This document shows positions 24,821 to 36,790 of a DNA stretch of 64,000 bases, piece by piece; within the stretch, counting starts at the first letter, position 1; every line of letters begins with the position of its first letter. The notes under the pieces are model-generated. The model was not told where the DNA came from and did no database searches. It saw only the letters and a program-made list of their open reading frames with translations. Location of the stretch: contig JAODUO010001183.1 in NCBI GenBank assembly GCA_025642075.2, positions 62,001-126,000 on the forward strand, in the 5' to 3' direction. The stretch is from Ridgeia piscesae (lineage: Eukaryota > Annelida > Polychaeta > Sabellida > Siboglinidae). Made by a program: the position numbers and the translations under genes.

Positions 24821-25956
24821 CTATATTACTTACGTGGATATGCCTTAATTTTTGTGACACACATCACGAAGGTTATGGTACGCGACTAGTCGATTGCCTG
24901 TGGTGACATTACGTACAATACTAACTGTACACTTTCACAGTACTAATACTATATATGCGCAATTGTAATTTACGAAATTCGAATATCTTTGCTCTGTAGA
25001 AAAGCAGTAGAGTAACTGCGACTTAAAATTAGAAACGTTATCAGCGATTATTAAATGTCATTTTAAGACATCGATATAGTCAATCTTCCTATTGTCGATA
25101 GATCTTTCAAAAACATACAATAACCAAAATCAATACAATTGTAACAGATGCTGGTATCTATTTTCAACACACAACTCCGATTTATTTGTTCATTATACAC
25201 GTTGTACCGAACCTGAATCGGTGACCGTAGAAGATTTCTAGATTTGTTTTGACTTCATATAGAATCACCCCAATTACTGAACAATACAAATTAATCAAAC
25301 CAGACGCATTGATAACCGTTTGGCAAGTTTGATGTTGCAAAATCCACGATGGCGTCCTCGCTATTTTTTGGCAAACGTGTTTTTGCACACATGAACCTAT
25401 CTTTCCCGCTCTCTGTTACAATACGCGAAAATTTAGTTTGGTACAAAGTTTGTCCTGAGCCAAAGCTCCTCCATTTGTGGACGCAGAGGGTTTTGACGGA
25501 CCTGTCCTAACTCTCATGTTGACCCTCTAGAGGGAGCGCTATATCTCGGAAATACGCCGAACTAGTGTTCATGCCATTCATTACAAGGGAGTTTGAGTCA
25601 CCATCAATGTTGGACACTGTGTGTGGTAAATAAGTTGATACTAGTTTGAAACTGGTGTGGATACGTTGGAAGAGTGTGAGTTACAAAACAAGCCAATGTA
25701 CAAACGGAATGGCTTAAGTTCATGCGGGATTACAAAACAAGGAACATCGTTTCAAATTGGAGAATCAATCCAAACAGAGCAACGGCTAGAAGACAAGGTG
25801 GTGTGAAAAGAACTTGTGACAGTGTAGTTGCTTATGGAGCAGTCACGGGTGAACGAACTGTGGTGTACCACTCACCATACGGTATACAGCAAGGGACGAA
25901 GACAATCGTGGTGCGCGCTGTAGACATGGATGTTGTCGTCATCCTCGTTTGATTGT
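24821..25956. other. No gene recognised; unassigned open frame
   Basis: A 76-codon plus-strand frame at 25722-25952 starts MRDYKTRNIVSNWRINPNR and ends just before the GT-rich array. It has no recognised domain. A short minus-strand frame at 25182-25388 is likewise unassigned. No RNA gene or repeat boundary was seen. Confidence 0.4.
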
Positions 25957-26121
25957 GTGTGTGGTGTGCGTGTGCGTGTGCGTGTGCGTGTGCGTGTGCG
26001 TGTGCGTGTGCGTGTGCGTGTGCGTGTGCGTGTGCGTGTGCGCGCGTCGCGTGCGCGTTGCGCGTGTGCGTGTGTGCGTGTGTGCGTGTGTGTGCGTGTG
26101 TGAGTGTGCGTGCATGCGTCC

Positions 26122-26153
<32 letters not shown>

Positions 26154-26167
26154 ATGTATGTATGTAT
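25957..26167. repeat. (GTGTGC)n, (GT)n and (TATG)n compound microsatellite
   Basis: Hexamer-like GTGTGC repeats run to about 26042, then mixed GT/GC repeats, then TATG repeats at about 26134-26167. Confidence 0.95.
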
Positions 26168-26458
26168 TGTGTTTGTGTGTTCGTGAGCCCTTACAAACAT
26201 ACCAATCAAATGGTACTTATCGTTCAGTGGTATATGCATTGTATGCCATTCAATACTATGACTTTCTTTGATAAACCAGTCAATGGTATTTTGAGTTGTT
26301 GACCCTCTAGAGTGCGCGCATGGAAGAATGGTATTTTGAATTATGCCATTAAAACATACAAGATAACATTGATCAAGGTCAAAGAGTATATCATTAATGC
26401 ATTCCTGAAAACAATTCAAACTGTTGATGATAACAACAGATGACAAGTATACATTTTA

Positions 26459-26472
26459 TTATATATATATAT

Positions 26473-26511
<39 letters not shown>
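26459..26511. repeat. (TA)n microsatellite
   Basis: About 50 bp of AT dinucleotides with one short interruption. Confidence 0.95.
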
Positions 26512-26513
<2 letters not shown>

Positions 26514-26571
26514 GCATGCTTTCCTTAATTCGTGTTTCAAACAATTCCTCCTTTTATACCAAAATTACCAA

Positions 26572-26838
26572 TTATGCTGTCCAGTCGACGTAAGCAAGCT
26601 GATGTCACGGAGCGTGAACACTTATCGCATCCCAGGCGCACGCATATCACGACCGCAGATTGACGGATATTTCCTCAGACTACATCATTAATTGTTATTC
26701 TATAGCAGGTGGGGTGATTTGTCTTAAGTTAGTGTTTATAAAATACTACTAATTGCTTTTATTTCGATTTCGCAATGCACACACAATACATCGCCCTGTG
26801 CGTGACAACGGCTTGCTTACGTCGACTCGACGGCATAA
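26572..26838. mobile_element. MITE, about 267 bp, with 38 bp TIRs
   Basis: The left end reads TTATGCTGTCCAGTCGACGT, then AAGCAAGCTGATGTCACG. The reverse of the right end reads TTATGCCGTCGAGTCGACGT, then AAGCAAGCCGTTGTCACG. The two differ at only a few positions over 38 bp. The interior is non-coding. Size and structure are those of a miniature inverted-repeat element. The superfamily is not assigned because the target duplication is ambiguous (AATT-like flanks). Confidence 0.85.
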
Positions 26839-27309
26839 AATTGATCTAAAACACACACACAAAAATGATATCTTACTTCTTTGTACCGGGTGACATTCGG
26901 AACACATACACATCGAAAACAGGTGACCAAACCGTTTTGAAAAGGCCCTAATAATTAACTGGAAGATTGCCGATCTTTTTTGCCGTAAGTTTCCACGTCG
27001 AAAGTGTTGACGTCTTCAATATTGACAATCTCTAACCTGTTGTAATCCTCAAAAGCATGAAATTGTACGTTCATTCTGCTTCGATGGTGATTTGAGCTGT
27101 ATTATTTCTAAGATATTTAACTTCCGATTTTTTTTATCAAGTGATGTGGTTGATAATTTGTAGAGTAATATGCAATATACGTTGGGGTAGTCAATTATAA
27201 TAGAAACTAATAATAATTTGTCTGAATTTATAATGTAAGAACACACAAAATATGTAACAACAGGTACACGAGTTGATTAATGGAACGTTCTTCTGCGAAA
27301 CTTAAGTCA

Positions 27310-27835
27310 AGTGTCTTTCAATGGTATTGGATGGTGCTCTCAAATTCAATTGAAAGTACCATTGAAGCCTCATTTTATCATTCAGTGGTCCAATGATACT
27401 GAAAGATATTCTCAAATAGCATTAATATTACCACTGAGACTGACTTATTGTTGAACAATATTTTCAAATACCTTTGGGAGTACCATTGAAAGATGTTTTG
27501 TTATTGAATGGTGGAATGAAATTGAATGGTATTCTCAAATGTCATTGAGAGTACCACTGAAGTCTGATTCATTATTGAACAGTATGTTCCAATACCATTG
27601 AGAGTACCATTGAAGCCTGATGTTATCACTGAATGGTACTGAATGGTATTGTCAGGTACCATAGAGAGTACCACTGAGAATAATGGTTTACCACTGAATG
27701 GTCCAGTGGAACAGAATGGTATTTTAAATTACCGTTGCGAATCCTACTGAAACATCATTGAATGGTCCAATGATACTAAATGATACTGAACGGTATTCAG
27801 TGGTGTCCATTGGTATACCGTTGGCTCTTTTGTAA
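27310..27835. repeat. Degenerate minisatellite, unit roughly 90-100 bp
   Basis: Variants of 'caatgatactgaatggtatt', 'ctcaaatgccattgagagta' and 'ccactgaagcctgat' recur about five times in order. The block ends with 'ttggctcttttgtaaggg', the inverted partner of a 'gagcccttacaaacatacca' string near 26185-26204. Confidence 0.75.
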
Positions 27836-27840
27836 GGGAT

Positions 27841-28265
27841 ATACATACATACATATATACAAACACACATATACGTACATACATACATATTAATTAACCT
27901 ACATACATACATACATACATACATACATACATACATACATACATACATACATACATACATACATACATACATACATACATACATACATACATACATACAT
28001 ACATACATACATACATACATACATACATACATACATACATACATTTCATACATACATACATACATACATACATACATACATACATACATACATAACTACA
28101 TACATACAACATATAACATACATACATACATACATACACATATACATACATATACATACATACATACATACATACATACATACATACATACATACATACA
28201 TACATACATACATACATACATACATACATACATACATACATACATACATACATACATACATACAT
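27841..28265. repeat. (TACA)n tetranucleotide array
   Basis: About 400 bp of TACA/ATAC repeats with a few interruptions. Translations of this array are meaningless tandem peptides. Confidence 0.97.
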
Positions 28266-30355
28266 TTCTGATATATGCTGAAACAAAGAAACCAATATTC
28301 GTATATTCTAGCGTGTGAATGCCAATTTCCACTAAATATTGCTGGATAACTAGACTAATGGGTCATAAATCACCCACCAGACGTCACTATATTAATTGCG
28401 CACTAAATTATAAAGTCAGTAGTACAATAAATGTGTGGTACAGATGAAGTGAAATGTTACCATTTGTCTATCCTTTGTATCGAATGTTGTTATACCATTA
28501 AATATTTGTTTACGGGGATGATATTAATTTGATAGGATATTTAAGATATACATACTCACGATTAACTATTAATATATTATTGCATATCATGTTACCATGT
28601 ATTATTTGCTAAGTAAATGTAATTGATGTATTTCATTTCCAATTTCATTTAGGTATTTTTGCTGTTTAAATAAGTTAAATAGTCCCTACCAGTTCCAGAC
28701 ATATCAAAATGTTCAGGTAGACCTGGTGTGAAGCTGTCGTTTGGTCGTTTTTTGCAGCCCCGGCTTGGTCAGCTGGCAATGGTGAGTGGTCTGAGAGCAG
28801 CAGTGGTGAAGGATATCAGGGCTTTTAGGCACTTCTCTGGCAGCCAAAATAGCCCTGACGTACTTGGAATGGCATTATAAGTTTGTATTTAACGAATGTT
28901 GTGATGGTTTGTTAGGTAAGTGGAAATGATAAAGAAAGACGTAACTAGCAAATATCAAGTCACACGTAACATTTGGCTATCTACGGCAACTTGTTTTACA
29001 ACATTTATTTGAATTGGCAAAAACTAAATTACAATCGGAGAAATTTTGACTGACTTGACTTAAGTCTTTACTTTCCATGTTTCCCTGAGGGAACTTAGAT
29101 ATTCAACGATTATCCTTTTTGTGACATCTCCCCACTTCTCTATTCAATGTTCTACTCCGCATTTCCATTTCTCGTTTGCCTTGCGGATACCTTGTTATCG
29201 TCTGTCTTGGGATATAGTGAGTCGGTTTCCTGTACGCATGAAATATCCAGGCCCATCTGTCCACCTAATGTGATGTTTGATTAGATGTTGAATGGTGCTT
29301 ATCCATCATGCATGGTAAGTTACTCTTTGTCACCATTATTATAATTACTACAATTTTGTGTGTACATTTGTTTTCAAAATTAGCAGTTTTCATGATCCTT
29401 TCAATAACCGTGATAATGATAAATGGAGATATAATGCAGACCTGCCTATGTTTAGGTGACCCTGCCTCATACTTATATTTACTTCAACCCTTATTATATA
29501 AGATTGTTCATGTAATTCCATTGTACCAGGTTTGTTCTACTTAGGATTATTTGCTCTGGAATTCTAGAATATTGCATGTAATGTAACATTCTAAATTAAC
29601 ACAACATTCATCGTTATGAAGAGTGTATACTGGGACAATTTATTTTCTGAAAATAACATGTGTCATAGCAGGTTCTATCCCATATGATCATAACATATAT
29701 ATACTATCTGAACAAATATGGCAATACGGCATATAAGCTATGAAGTCATGAGTGATCATTTTTTAAATGGGCATCTAATTTCCATTTTCCAAAAATGTGA
29801 TGGATGTGTCAAGTCATATTTCAATTGTCAACTATGCCATAACATGTATTCCCCATCATACTGTGGTAATATTAAATTAAGCCTGATATAGTAAGGCTGT
29901 TTTGTAATAATGGGTGGCATAGACAGTGATCGTATAATTACTTGCTTTCAAAGGACATAATTCCACTCTGATGAAAAGTCCACATTATTAAACACGTTTT
30001 GCACATTCGGATGCTTATTTAATTCGCAACCACGTATATTGCATCACCTTCGATGATTGTATTTAATTCGTATACATTAAGACTAATTACACCTATGTCA
30101 GCCTGCCTCTAATTGCTTGTTTTATACATGCACATGTAATGACCACCAGGACTGCAGTCAATACATTGGAATTTGTATTAATCGTGCAATCTGCTCAGTC
30201 GCAGTAGGACGTCTGCCTATCAATTGTGGCGACAAATACGACTGAAAACTGACAGCCATGAACTGTGTATAATGTTAATATTACAACACAATATTATTAT
30301 TCTTCTTTAAGATGTTAACGACGAAAATTTGGAATGAATCTTGTGTTTTGTTTAG
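28266..30355. other. Likely upstream intron or flank of the FN2-TSP1 gene
   Basis: No secure exon. A candidate micro-exon at 28758-28781 lies between a 'tttttgcag' acceptor and a GTGAGT donor, is phase 1-1, and reads PAWSAGN. A longer reading of the same spot resembles a decayed TSP1 start (AWSAGNGEWSESSSGEGYQ). A hydrophobic frame starts at 29308 but has no donor in the right phase. The gene's signal peptide was not found. Confidence 0.3.
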
Positions 30356-30541
30356 TTCAAGTGGTTCGCATAACTAGCGCGGTTCCCATATCTGGTCAAT
30401 CGACAACATGCGTGTTTCCCTTCATACTTAACAATATTGAGTACTACGAGTGCGTAGCACTAATTCCTAATAACAGTAGTCTGATTTGCGTCACGACCCA
30501 CAACTTCTACAGGGACCAGGCATGGGGCATCTGTATTCCAG
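30356..30541 (+). CDS. Fibronectin type II (FN2) exon of a modular surface protein
   Basis: The exon is bounded by a 'tttgtttag' acceptor and a GTGAGT donor. It is 186 bp long and enters and leaves in phase 1. It encodes a single FN2 module. The landmarks are TTCVFPFILNNIEYYEC and LICVTTHNFYRDQAWGIC, giving the CxFPF opening, the four cysteines and the D-x-x-WG-x-C ending of the fold. FN2 modules bind collagen, gelatin or glycans in other proteins; the ligand here is unknown. The spliced codon to the next exon is G+CG (Ala), giving CIPAWGSWGPW, a natural FN2 to TSP1 junction. The residue normally read PWC is LIC here. Confidence 0.85.
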
Positions 30542-31194
30542 GTGAGTTGACTTCGTTACATTGCCTGTATTGTAAGTTCAAAACACTACCAAACCAATAT
30601 AATACACATTGCGGTTACGACTCCAATATACTGCCATGGGCTTAACGCAATTTGTACGGCCCAAAAACAAAATAAAGATGATAAATTGAACTATGAGCAG
30701 GTCTTACGATTTAGTAGCACTGTTGTAATAAGCAACATATACGCACCTGTTTTAGTCAACATTTTGTTCGCTTCAAATAAACATATTTCCTGACTGACAA
30801 AGTGTATATATTTTTAAATTTAAAGAATTTTATAAACACGCCCGTGTACCAGTGGAGTAAATACATAGGGTAGGACATAAACATACTACAAACACCGCAC
30901 GCATATACACACAAACAAACTCGCACAAACACACATACAACAATGACACTGATAACTGGTGAGTAATTGTTCTAGGCGCTTTACCGTGTTGAACTAATTA
31001 ATGTACACAAAGAAAAACATTAATGTAAAAATGCAAAGGCATGCAATCAGTCATAACAAAAATTAAATAAACTGTAAAATATGACAAGATACCATATCGA
31101 AGACATTTGCTAAGTTGTACATTAATGCTTTTTTGAAAGACGAATATACACAGCGTGGACGAACGCTAAGATGGTGATAATCTTCACGTAGGGA

Positions 31195-32362
31195 AATAAG
31201 AAAGACCTCAAGAATTACAGACCGATATGTCTACTTCCAAACACATATGAAGTACTACAGAAAAGGCTAGAGAAGACACTCAACGAAAACCAGCCACGAG
31301 AGCAAGCTGGATTCAGAAGGAGATACTCAATGATAGACCACGTCCACGTCCTAAACTAACCGAAAGAGAACTGCAGAAAATTTAATATCCCACTGCTTAT
31401 GGCATTCATAAACTACGAGAAAACGTTCGACTGGGTGCAAACGCCAGCCGTTGTTCCCTCTCTTTAAGAACAGGGACACGTAGATACCATATCGCCCAAG
31501 CTGTTTACGACAGCACTCGAAAACGTATTCCGAAAATGACTTGGGAAACCAGTAGCTTGAAGATAGACGGCGTATATCTTAGTCATCTTGGCTTCGCCGA
31601 AGACATACTCATATGCGCTAATACATCATATGAACTACAACAAATGCAACAGAAATTAGCTTATGAAAGTGAAAAAAGGGTCTAACGATGAACAAGAAAT
31701 TACACACCAGTATATATGTCAATAACACTGACACCGATAATATTGAAAGCTACATCTACCTGGGACAAAGAATCACCACCAGAGACAAAACCCAATACGA
31801 GGAGATTCAAATAAAAATCACGACTGGATGGACAGCATTAGCAAAGCACCGCGATATCTTCAAGGGTAACATTGGAACATGCTTCCAGAAACAAGTCTAC
31901 AAATCATGCGGACTTCCAGCAATAATGTACGGCGCGGAAACTTGAGAGCTCACCACCCAAGCAAAGAACAAGTTAGCAGCCGCACAAACAAATATGGAAA
32001 GACGTATGTTAAACATCACATACAGTGAGAGATAAAAACAAACATGTGGGTAAGAGAAAAGTCAAAGGTCACATACGTGATTGAAAAAGTCAGAAGAAGG
32101 AAGTGGACGTGGGTAGGCACGTCAGCAGGTTACGAGATAACCGATGGGCACTGCTTATCACCACCTGAAACCTTACCAATGAGGAAAAAACAGAGGAAGG
32201 CCGGCAAGACGGTGTACATACGAACTAGACTACCACTGGATCGGTACCATCTGGCACGGGATAGCGCAAGATAGGCAGATGTAGAAGCAGCATACTGAGG
32301 CCTTCGTCCAACCACGGGACGCTATGGCTGCACAATTGTGATGATGATTATGACTATGATCA
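31195..32362 (+). mobile_element. RTE-like LINE fragment (RT to 3' end)
   Basis: The plus strand gives KDLKNYRPICLLPNTYEVLQ near 31207, QAGFRRRYSMIDHVHVLN near 31303 and an F-I-N-Y-E-K-T-F-D block near 31404. Further pieces are SPKLFTTALENVFRK near 31495 and the C-terminal RRRKWTWVG region near 32095. The end reads RPTTGRYG-type residues and then a 'gatgatgatta' tail, typical of the short trinucleotide-tailed 3' ends of RTE elements. Many stops; dead. It lies in the intron after the FN2 exon, in the same orientation as the gene. Confidence 0.8.
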
Positions 32363-32399
32363 CAGGCGGTGGTCATCCAGTTGGTAATATTAATGCCTG

Positions 32400-34110
32400 C
32401 CATATTCATATTACCCTTGCATGTGTCTTTGTAACGAAGATATGATCGGCTAACTGAACTGTGCGCGTCCCAGTGACACGTTCACCATACAGGACATCTT
32501 TAGGTATAAGGCCACCAACCATTCGGTGAACGTGACCAAGTCATCGCACTCGTTGGTGGCTTCATAGTGTGCATATGCTGGTGCATGAAGCACGTTCAAG
32601 GACCTGTGTGTGAGGGACCATATCCTGACAAGATATGCCAAGGATGCGTCTAAGACAACGGAGATGGAAAATATTCAGTGTCTGTTCGAGTCTCGCATCA
32701 GTTGACCAGGCCTCACTGCCATAGAAGAGGTTGCTGAAGATATATGTTTGGTAAACATGTAGTTTCATGTTTTCTGTCAACTGTATGTTATTCCCACTGT
32801 CTTGTTCAGTTTTTATATGACAGCTGCAGCTTTTGCCCTGCGCATACTAATTTCGGCATGTAGGGCCCACTTACTTGTCATTGTTGAACCTAGACATGTG
32901 AACTGATCAATGACATCCTGACCAATAACATTCGTCTTGTTGATACTTGTAATCAATCCAAATTTTTTCAGTCGTGGAAAAATATGTTCATTAATTTATG
33001 AATGTTTTCATCTGTGTGACTAGCCAGTGCATTAACATGTGCAAAGAACATTTTCCCTATGGGGATTCGACGCACCTTTATTTTAGCCATTAGCCGGGAG
33101 AGGTTAAACATCGTTCCGTCGGTTCTTCTGTGTATGTAGACACCCTCCGCGGATGAAATAAAAGGCATACGGTAACATCATCGAAATGAATATGCCAAAA
33201 CGATGTCACTGCCTTACACCGCTGCGGATCTCAAACGATCCAGATATAGCCCCGTGATCATAGAAAGGGGAGATCACACTGAGTAATTTTGGAGGGCAAC
33301 GAATTTTCTCCACCAAATTGAACAAACCACTTCTGCTCACTGCTCAAACTTTCAAAAGGTCGATGAATACAATATACAGCGGTCTTTTGTGTTCTCTACA
33401 TTTCTCTTACAGCAGTCGGACAGAGATTATGATGTGTATTGTATATCTTTTATTTCTGAACTCGCATTGAGACACGGTATATATGCATTCAGCCAGGATT
33501 TGCAGTCTAGCCATGGTATCACATACGCAAACCTTTTCCTACGACGGTTATCAGGGTGATAGCGCAGTAACTGGTGCCATTGCTACGACCACCTTTGTTT
33601 TATGTAGAGTTGTTATATTAGCGTTAAGCATATCTTGGAGAACTGCAACGTTTTTTCAACATAGGCAAAGATGTTCATACAGGTAACACTGCACGTTTTC
33701 CATACTTAATCTCCTGGTTTGTTTTCATTGAAGCAGTCTTAGTTATGTTGCTATTCTAATTCCATCATCCATGCTCCTAATATTTCCTGTTCTGCTTGGA
33801 ATGGTAAAGCCTCTTGGGTATCAGTCTGACCCTTGTACAAACTAGTGTGTAGTCAATGTCACAATCCGCACTATCGTTGCTTCGAGTGTTTGTAGCAATT
33901 TGAGAGTGGTGCGTCTGGTGAAGACTATATCAAGTAGATGCCAGTGATTTGATCTCCAGTGTTTTCACGACACTTTGTGGAACACGATTATCCTTTCCAC
34001 CGTCTGAAGCAAGCAGCAGCACGCGTTCCCCACACAAATCGGGTTGGGTTTATAAGTCTCGCCTGCTCACTCGCGTGTTGTGTTATCACGGGTCGGTGAC
34101 AATGACGTGT
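32400..34110 (-). mobile_element. RTE-like LINE, endonuclease C-term through RT, decayed
   Basis: The minus strand shows the end of an APE endonuclease (SNHWHLLDIVFTRRTTLKLL near 33950). It then shows RT palm residues (EKCREHKRPLYIVFIDLLK near 33390), a SFEIRSGVRQ block near 33220, and GTMFNLSRLMAKIKVRRIP near 33100. The catalytic FADD site is altered to FAHV (near 33035), so the RT could not work. The C-terminal part reads YQTYIFSNLFYGSEAWSTD near 32730. It is tail-to-tail with the RTE fragment at 31195-32362. Confidence 0.8.
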
Positions 34111-34179
34111 CTTATTCAGTACAGCGCAAGGCAGCGCAATGTGTATATATAGGCCCTGGATTGCCCCGTATTCAGAATC

Positions 34180-34232
34180 CCTCCCTCCCTCACTCCCCCT
34201 CCCTCCCTTCCTCCCTCCCCCTCCCTCCCCTC
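34180..34232. repeat. CT-rich low-complexity tract
   Basis: About 50 bp of CCCTCCCT-type sequence directly beside the next LINE copy. Confidence 0.9.
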
Positions 34233-34244
34233 CGTTAGGATCTT

Positions 34245-34606
34245 GTCATTGGAGAGGATATGCATTTTACAACTCATCTAAAATATATGGGATTGTCTCA
34301 ACAAAATGCAAACGAATTTCCAGAGGTATCCACTTCAATTCAACCGGGTGACGTCAATATGACTCATTTAGCATTCAACATTCTAATGGCCACCGGCACA
34401 AATCTCCTGCTATAGCATGTTTTACATTTTATACAACGGTATCTCCTTTGAGACGGAAGTACATGGAAGAACGTAGAGAGCGGGTGATCAGACTCAGTAG
34501 CGACAGCACGAGCATTCTTTAAAATTGCATGGTCGATTATTTCGGAGAGCTTTGGTGTAGGTAAACCAATGATCTTGGCAGAAACATGTGAGATTTTCAG
34601 AAGCCT
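34245..34606 (-). mobile_element. L2-like LINE 3' fragment, copy B
   Basis: Nearly identical to 20552-20920, with only a few substitutions and small deletions seen by eye. It is truncated at the same strand's upstream side after 'ttcagaagcct'. It encodes the extreme C-terminus of the same ORF2, with a frameshift near its middle. The close match implies recent mobility of this family. Confidence 0.9.
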
Positions 34607-35289
34607 TAAAGGTCAAGGTCAGATTAAAGCCACTTATAACTAATGTTATAATCGCTTTGAACAATATCTTGAGTATTAAATAATATTTTTAACGGTTTCG
34701 AAAGGCTGCTTAATGTATTGACCCAGTTCTTTCCTTAGAGTGATTCACTCATTTGCATAAATTCGAAATGGCCTCCAAATGACCAGATACATATGTCGTG
34801 TTTTTTAACAGAGCAATATTCACAAAGGTCTAAAAAATAACGTGCACATATATACATTATGAACATTTACAACTTGTGACATGGGGCTACCCAGATTTGA
34901 AAGCAAAATTGAAGTCAAACGAAGGCCAAATTAAAAAAGTGTTTACAGGAATCTGTCTTCAAGCTTACATTAAACTAAGAATTTATATGCTTATTTTGTA
35001 TAAACCACTATTTCTGGGGTCTAGGAATCCACTTATGTTATGAGAATACCCACAAGTGTCGGTCGTATTGGATTTCAAGATAGCCGCAATACGAGCATTG
35101 CATTTCTTTTGACTTTCGGAATTATATCTTTGCTCGGTAACCAAACCTGACATCTGCAACAGTAACACATTGACCCCATACAGTGCTGCCACATGTCCAC
35201 TAACAACCGGATGTCGTACCAACATGACAGCTAGACATCCACAACCCGAAAACCCGAGAAAAGTGCTGTGATGCCATATTGGCAGTGTA
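34607..35289. other. Intronic DNA, nothing recognised
   Basis: An 80-codon minus-strand frame at 34983-35225 has no known domain. No repeat boundary, RNA gene or exon signature was seen. Confidence 0.4.
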
Positions 35290-35590
35290 GTATATTAATC
35301 TCAGTGGGGTAATGCTCTTTTGTATACATAATCATAGAACGACAAGTTTTCATCAAGAACAATGCCTAGGTACTTCAAACCCCTAGGTACTTGAAACCCT
35401 TATTTCGGGTTCTAGATAACCTTCGGACGTAGGTTTTGAAGGCTGATTAATCAACAATGTTGGACTTAAACAGACAAATTAATTAATCGATCTGGAGGTG
35501 GATCTCTCTGGATAAATAGAAAATTCCTCCTTTAAGACGACCTACAAAGACCATGTCACATGCATATTTGAAAAATAAGCCTTGAGCAGT
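35290..35590 (-). mobile_element. LINE RT fragment
   Basis: The minus strand reads ACDMVFVGRLKG near 35560, resembling a degenerate FADD-type active site. It continues with LICLSPTLLINQPSKP near 35450 and GFEVPRHCS near 35370, matching the segment after the LINE catalytic site where 'KTKEMVVDFR...KYLGI.LD' is usual. Short and heavily decayed. Confidence 0.5.
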
Positions 35591-36094
35591 TGACTACATA
35601 CACATCATCTCACATATTTAGCAATGGTAGATGTAATCGTCTATACAATTATACAGTCGACAGTCGTTACATTGTCAAGCACCCAGGTATTTCTGCAATC
35701 GGCAAAATGATGGATAGTTTCCATGAGCGTAGTCTAGAATGTGTGTTTAAAAACAATTGGAAAAACCTTGTGAAAAAGAACTCAGCTGATTCGCGCATAC
35801 TTTCATAACACAGCCCCGCAAACCATCGGACATCTATATTTGGGTTAATACATGAGAATCATCTGAAAACATCATATTCGACCAGTGATACAGAGCAGCT
35901 GCTTATTACCTGACATAATCTATCACATTCGTCCCTAAGGCTATTGCCAGAGCAGGTCTGGCAAGAAGCACGGATACGGCTGTTTGTGCGAGAGCAAATA
36001 TGGCCGGACGGGGACGTGCACGCACGTCTGGTTAAGGCTATTTTTAGTGCATACATGTCGATATGTCGTCTTCCTAATGGATTCAGATAAATGC
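35591..36094. other. Intronic DNA, nothing certain
   Basis: A 72-codon plus-strand frame at 35590-35808 (with HERSLECVFKNNWKNLVKKN) could be a LINE tail but is not diagnostic. Confidence 0.35.
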
Positions 36095-36790
36095 GACGTT
36101 CTGAGCATTTTTAAAGCGCCCCCGGTGTGGTAGGCGGTGAACTATCAACTAGGGCTTATGTTAAGTGGCGCCCGATAGGAATAGGTCATGAACTAGTACG
36201 GTCAAAATTCGTGTCTTATTTTTAATCTAGATTAAAAATGTCAATTTGCATCCCCTAGCTGAGAGGTCATCAAATACAAAACTCAGTCAAGGTCAAATGT
36301 CAATGTCAAATATTAAATTGCATGCACAATGTTATATTTTGTTGTTTCCGGGAATATATCACAATTATAACATGCGCAATGTTATAATTGTATATATTCT
36401 TGTGAATATGGGATACATTTGATTGGGACGCCACTTTGGTTACGTTCCCATGTATGCGACTAACGCATCTCATATCTCATTTCCTTATATTAGTCGTCCC
36501 GCCCACCCCTGACCGAACGGCACTATGCGCTATGCACTATTATAATAGTGGACTAATGCATGTCATCACCTCTAGATATTTTATCAGCAAACTTGAATAC
36601 AATTATAAATTCATGTGTCTTATTTTCAAACTATGTCAAACAGGTCCCATATGCAGCGCCCAAGTGGTTAGGTTATGAACTATAAAATATACATAAAATG
36701 AAGTTAACGTCTTCCGGAAATAGGTCATCCTCATAGGTCATTGCGCATGCGCAATGTTACATATGTTCCCCACGTAGTCCATTTATATAT
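36095..36790 (+). repeat. Solo or remnant piece of the long-TIR module family
   Basis: Contains 'ggtcatgaactagtacggtc', 'aattcgtgtcttatttttaa' and repeated 'aaggtcaaatgtcaatgtc' strings like those in the arms of elements 2 and 3. It also carries the perfect 18 bp palindrome CATTGCGCATGCGCAATG at 36739-36756. No inverted partner was found nearby. Confidence 0.55.

Noticed and set aside
25832..26446. 204-codon minus-strand frame
   Set aside because: Most of it is His-Ala or Thr-His repeat from the GT-rich array; the ends show no domain.
27841..28265. Possible CRISPR array
   Set aside because: Pure tetranucleotide repeats with no spacers, in a eukaryotic context.
27724..28332. Long MYVC-repeat frames
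   Set aside because: Translation of the TACA tetranucleotide array; not a protein. The same holds for 45726-46068.
29308..29544. Hydrophobic start (MHGKLLFVTIIII) as signal peptide of the FN2-TSP1 gene
   Set aside because: A GTAAGT donor lies only seven bases after the ATG, the upstream frame has a stop, and no in-phase donor joins the hydrophobic stretch to the FN2 exon.
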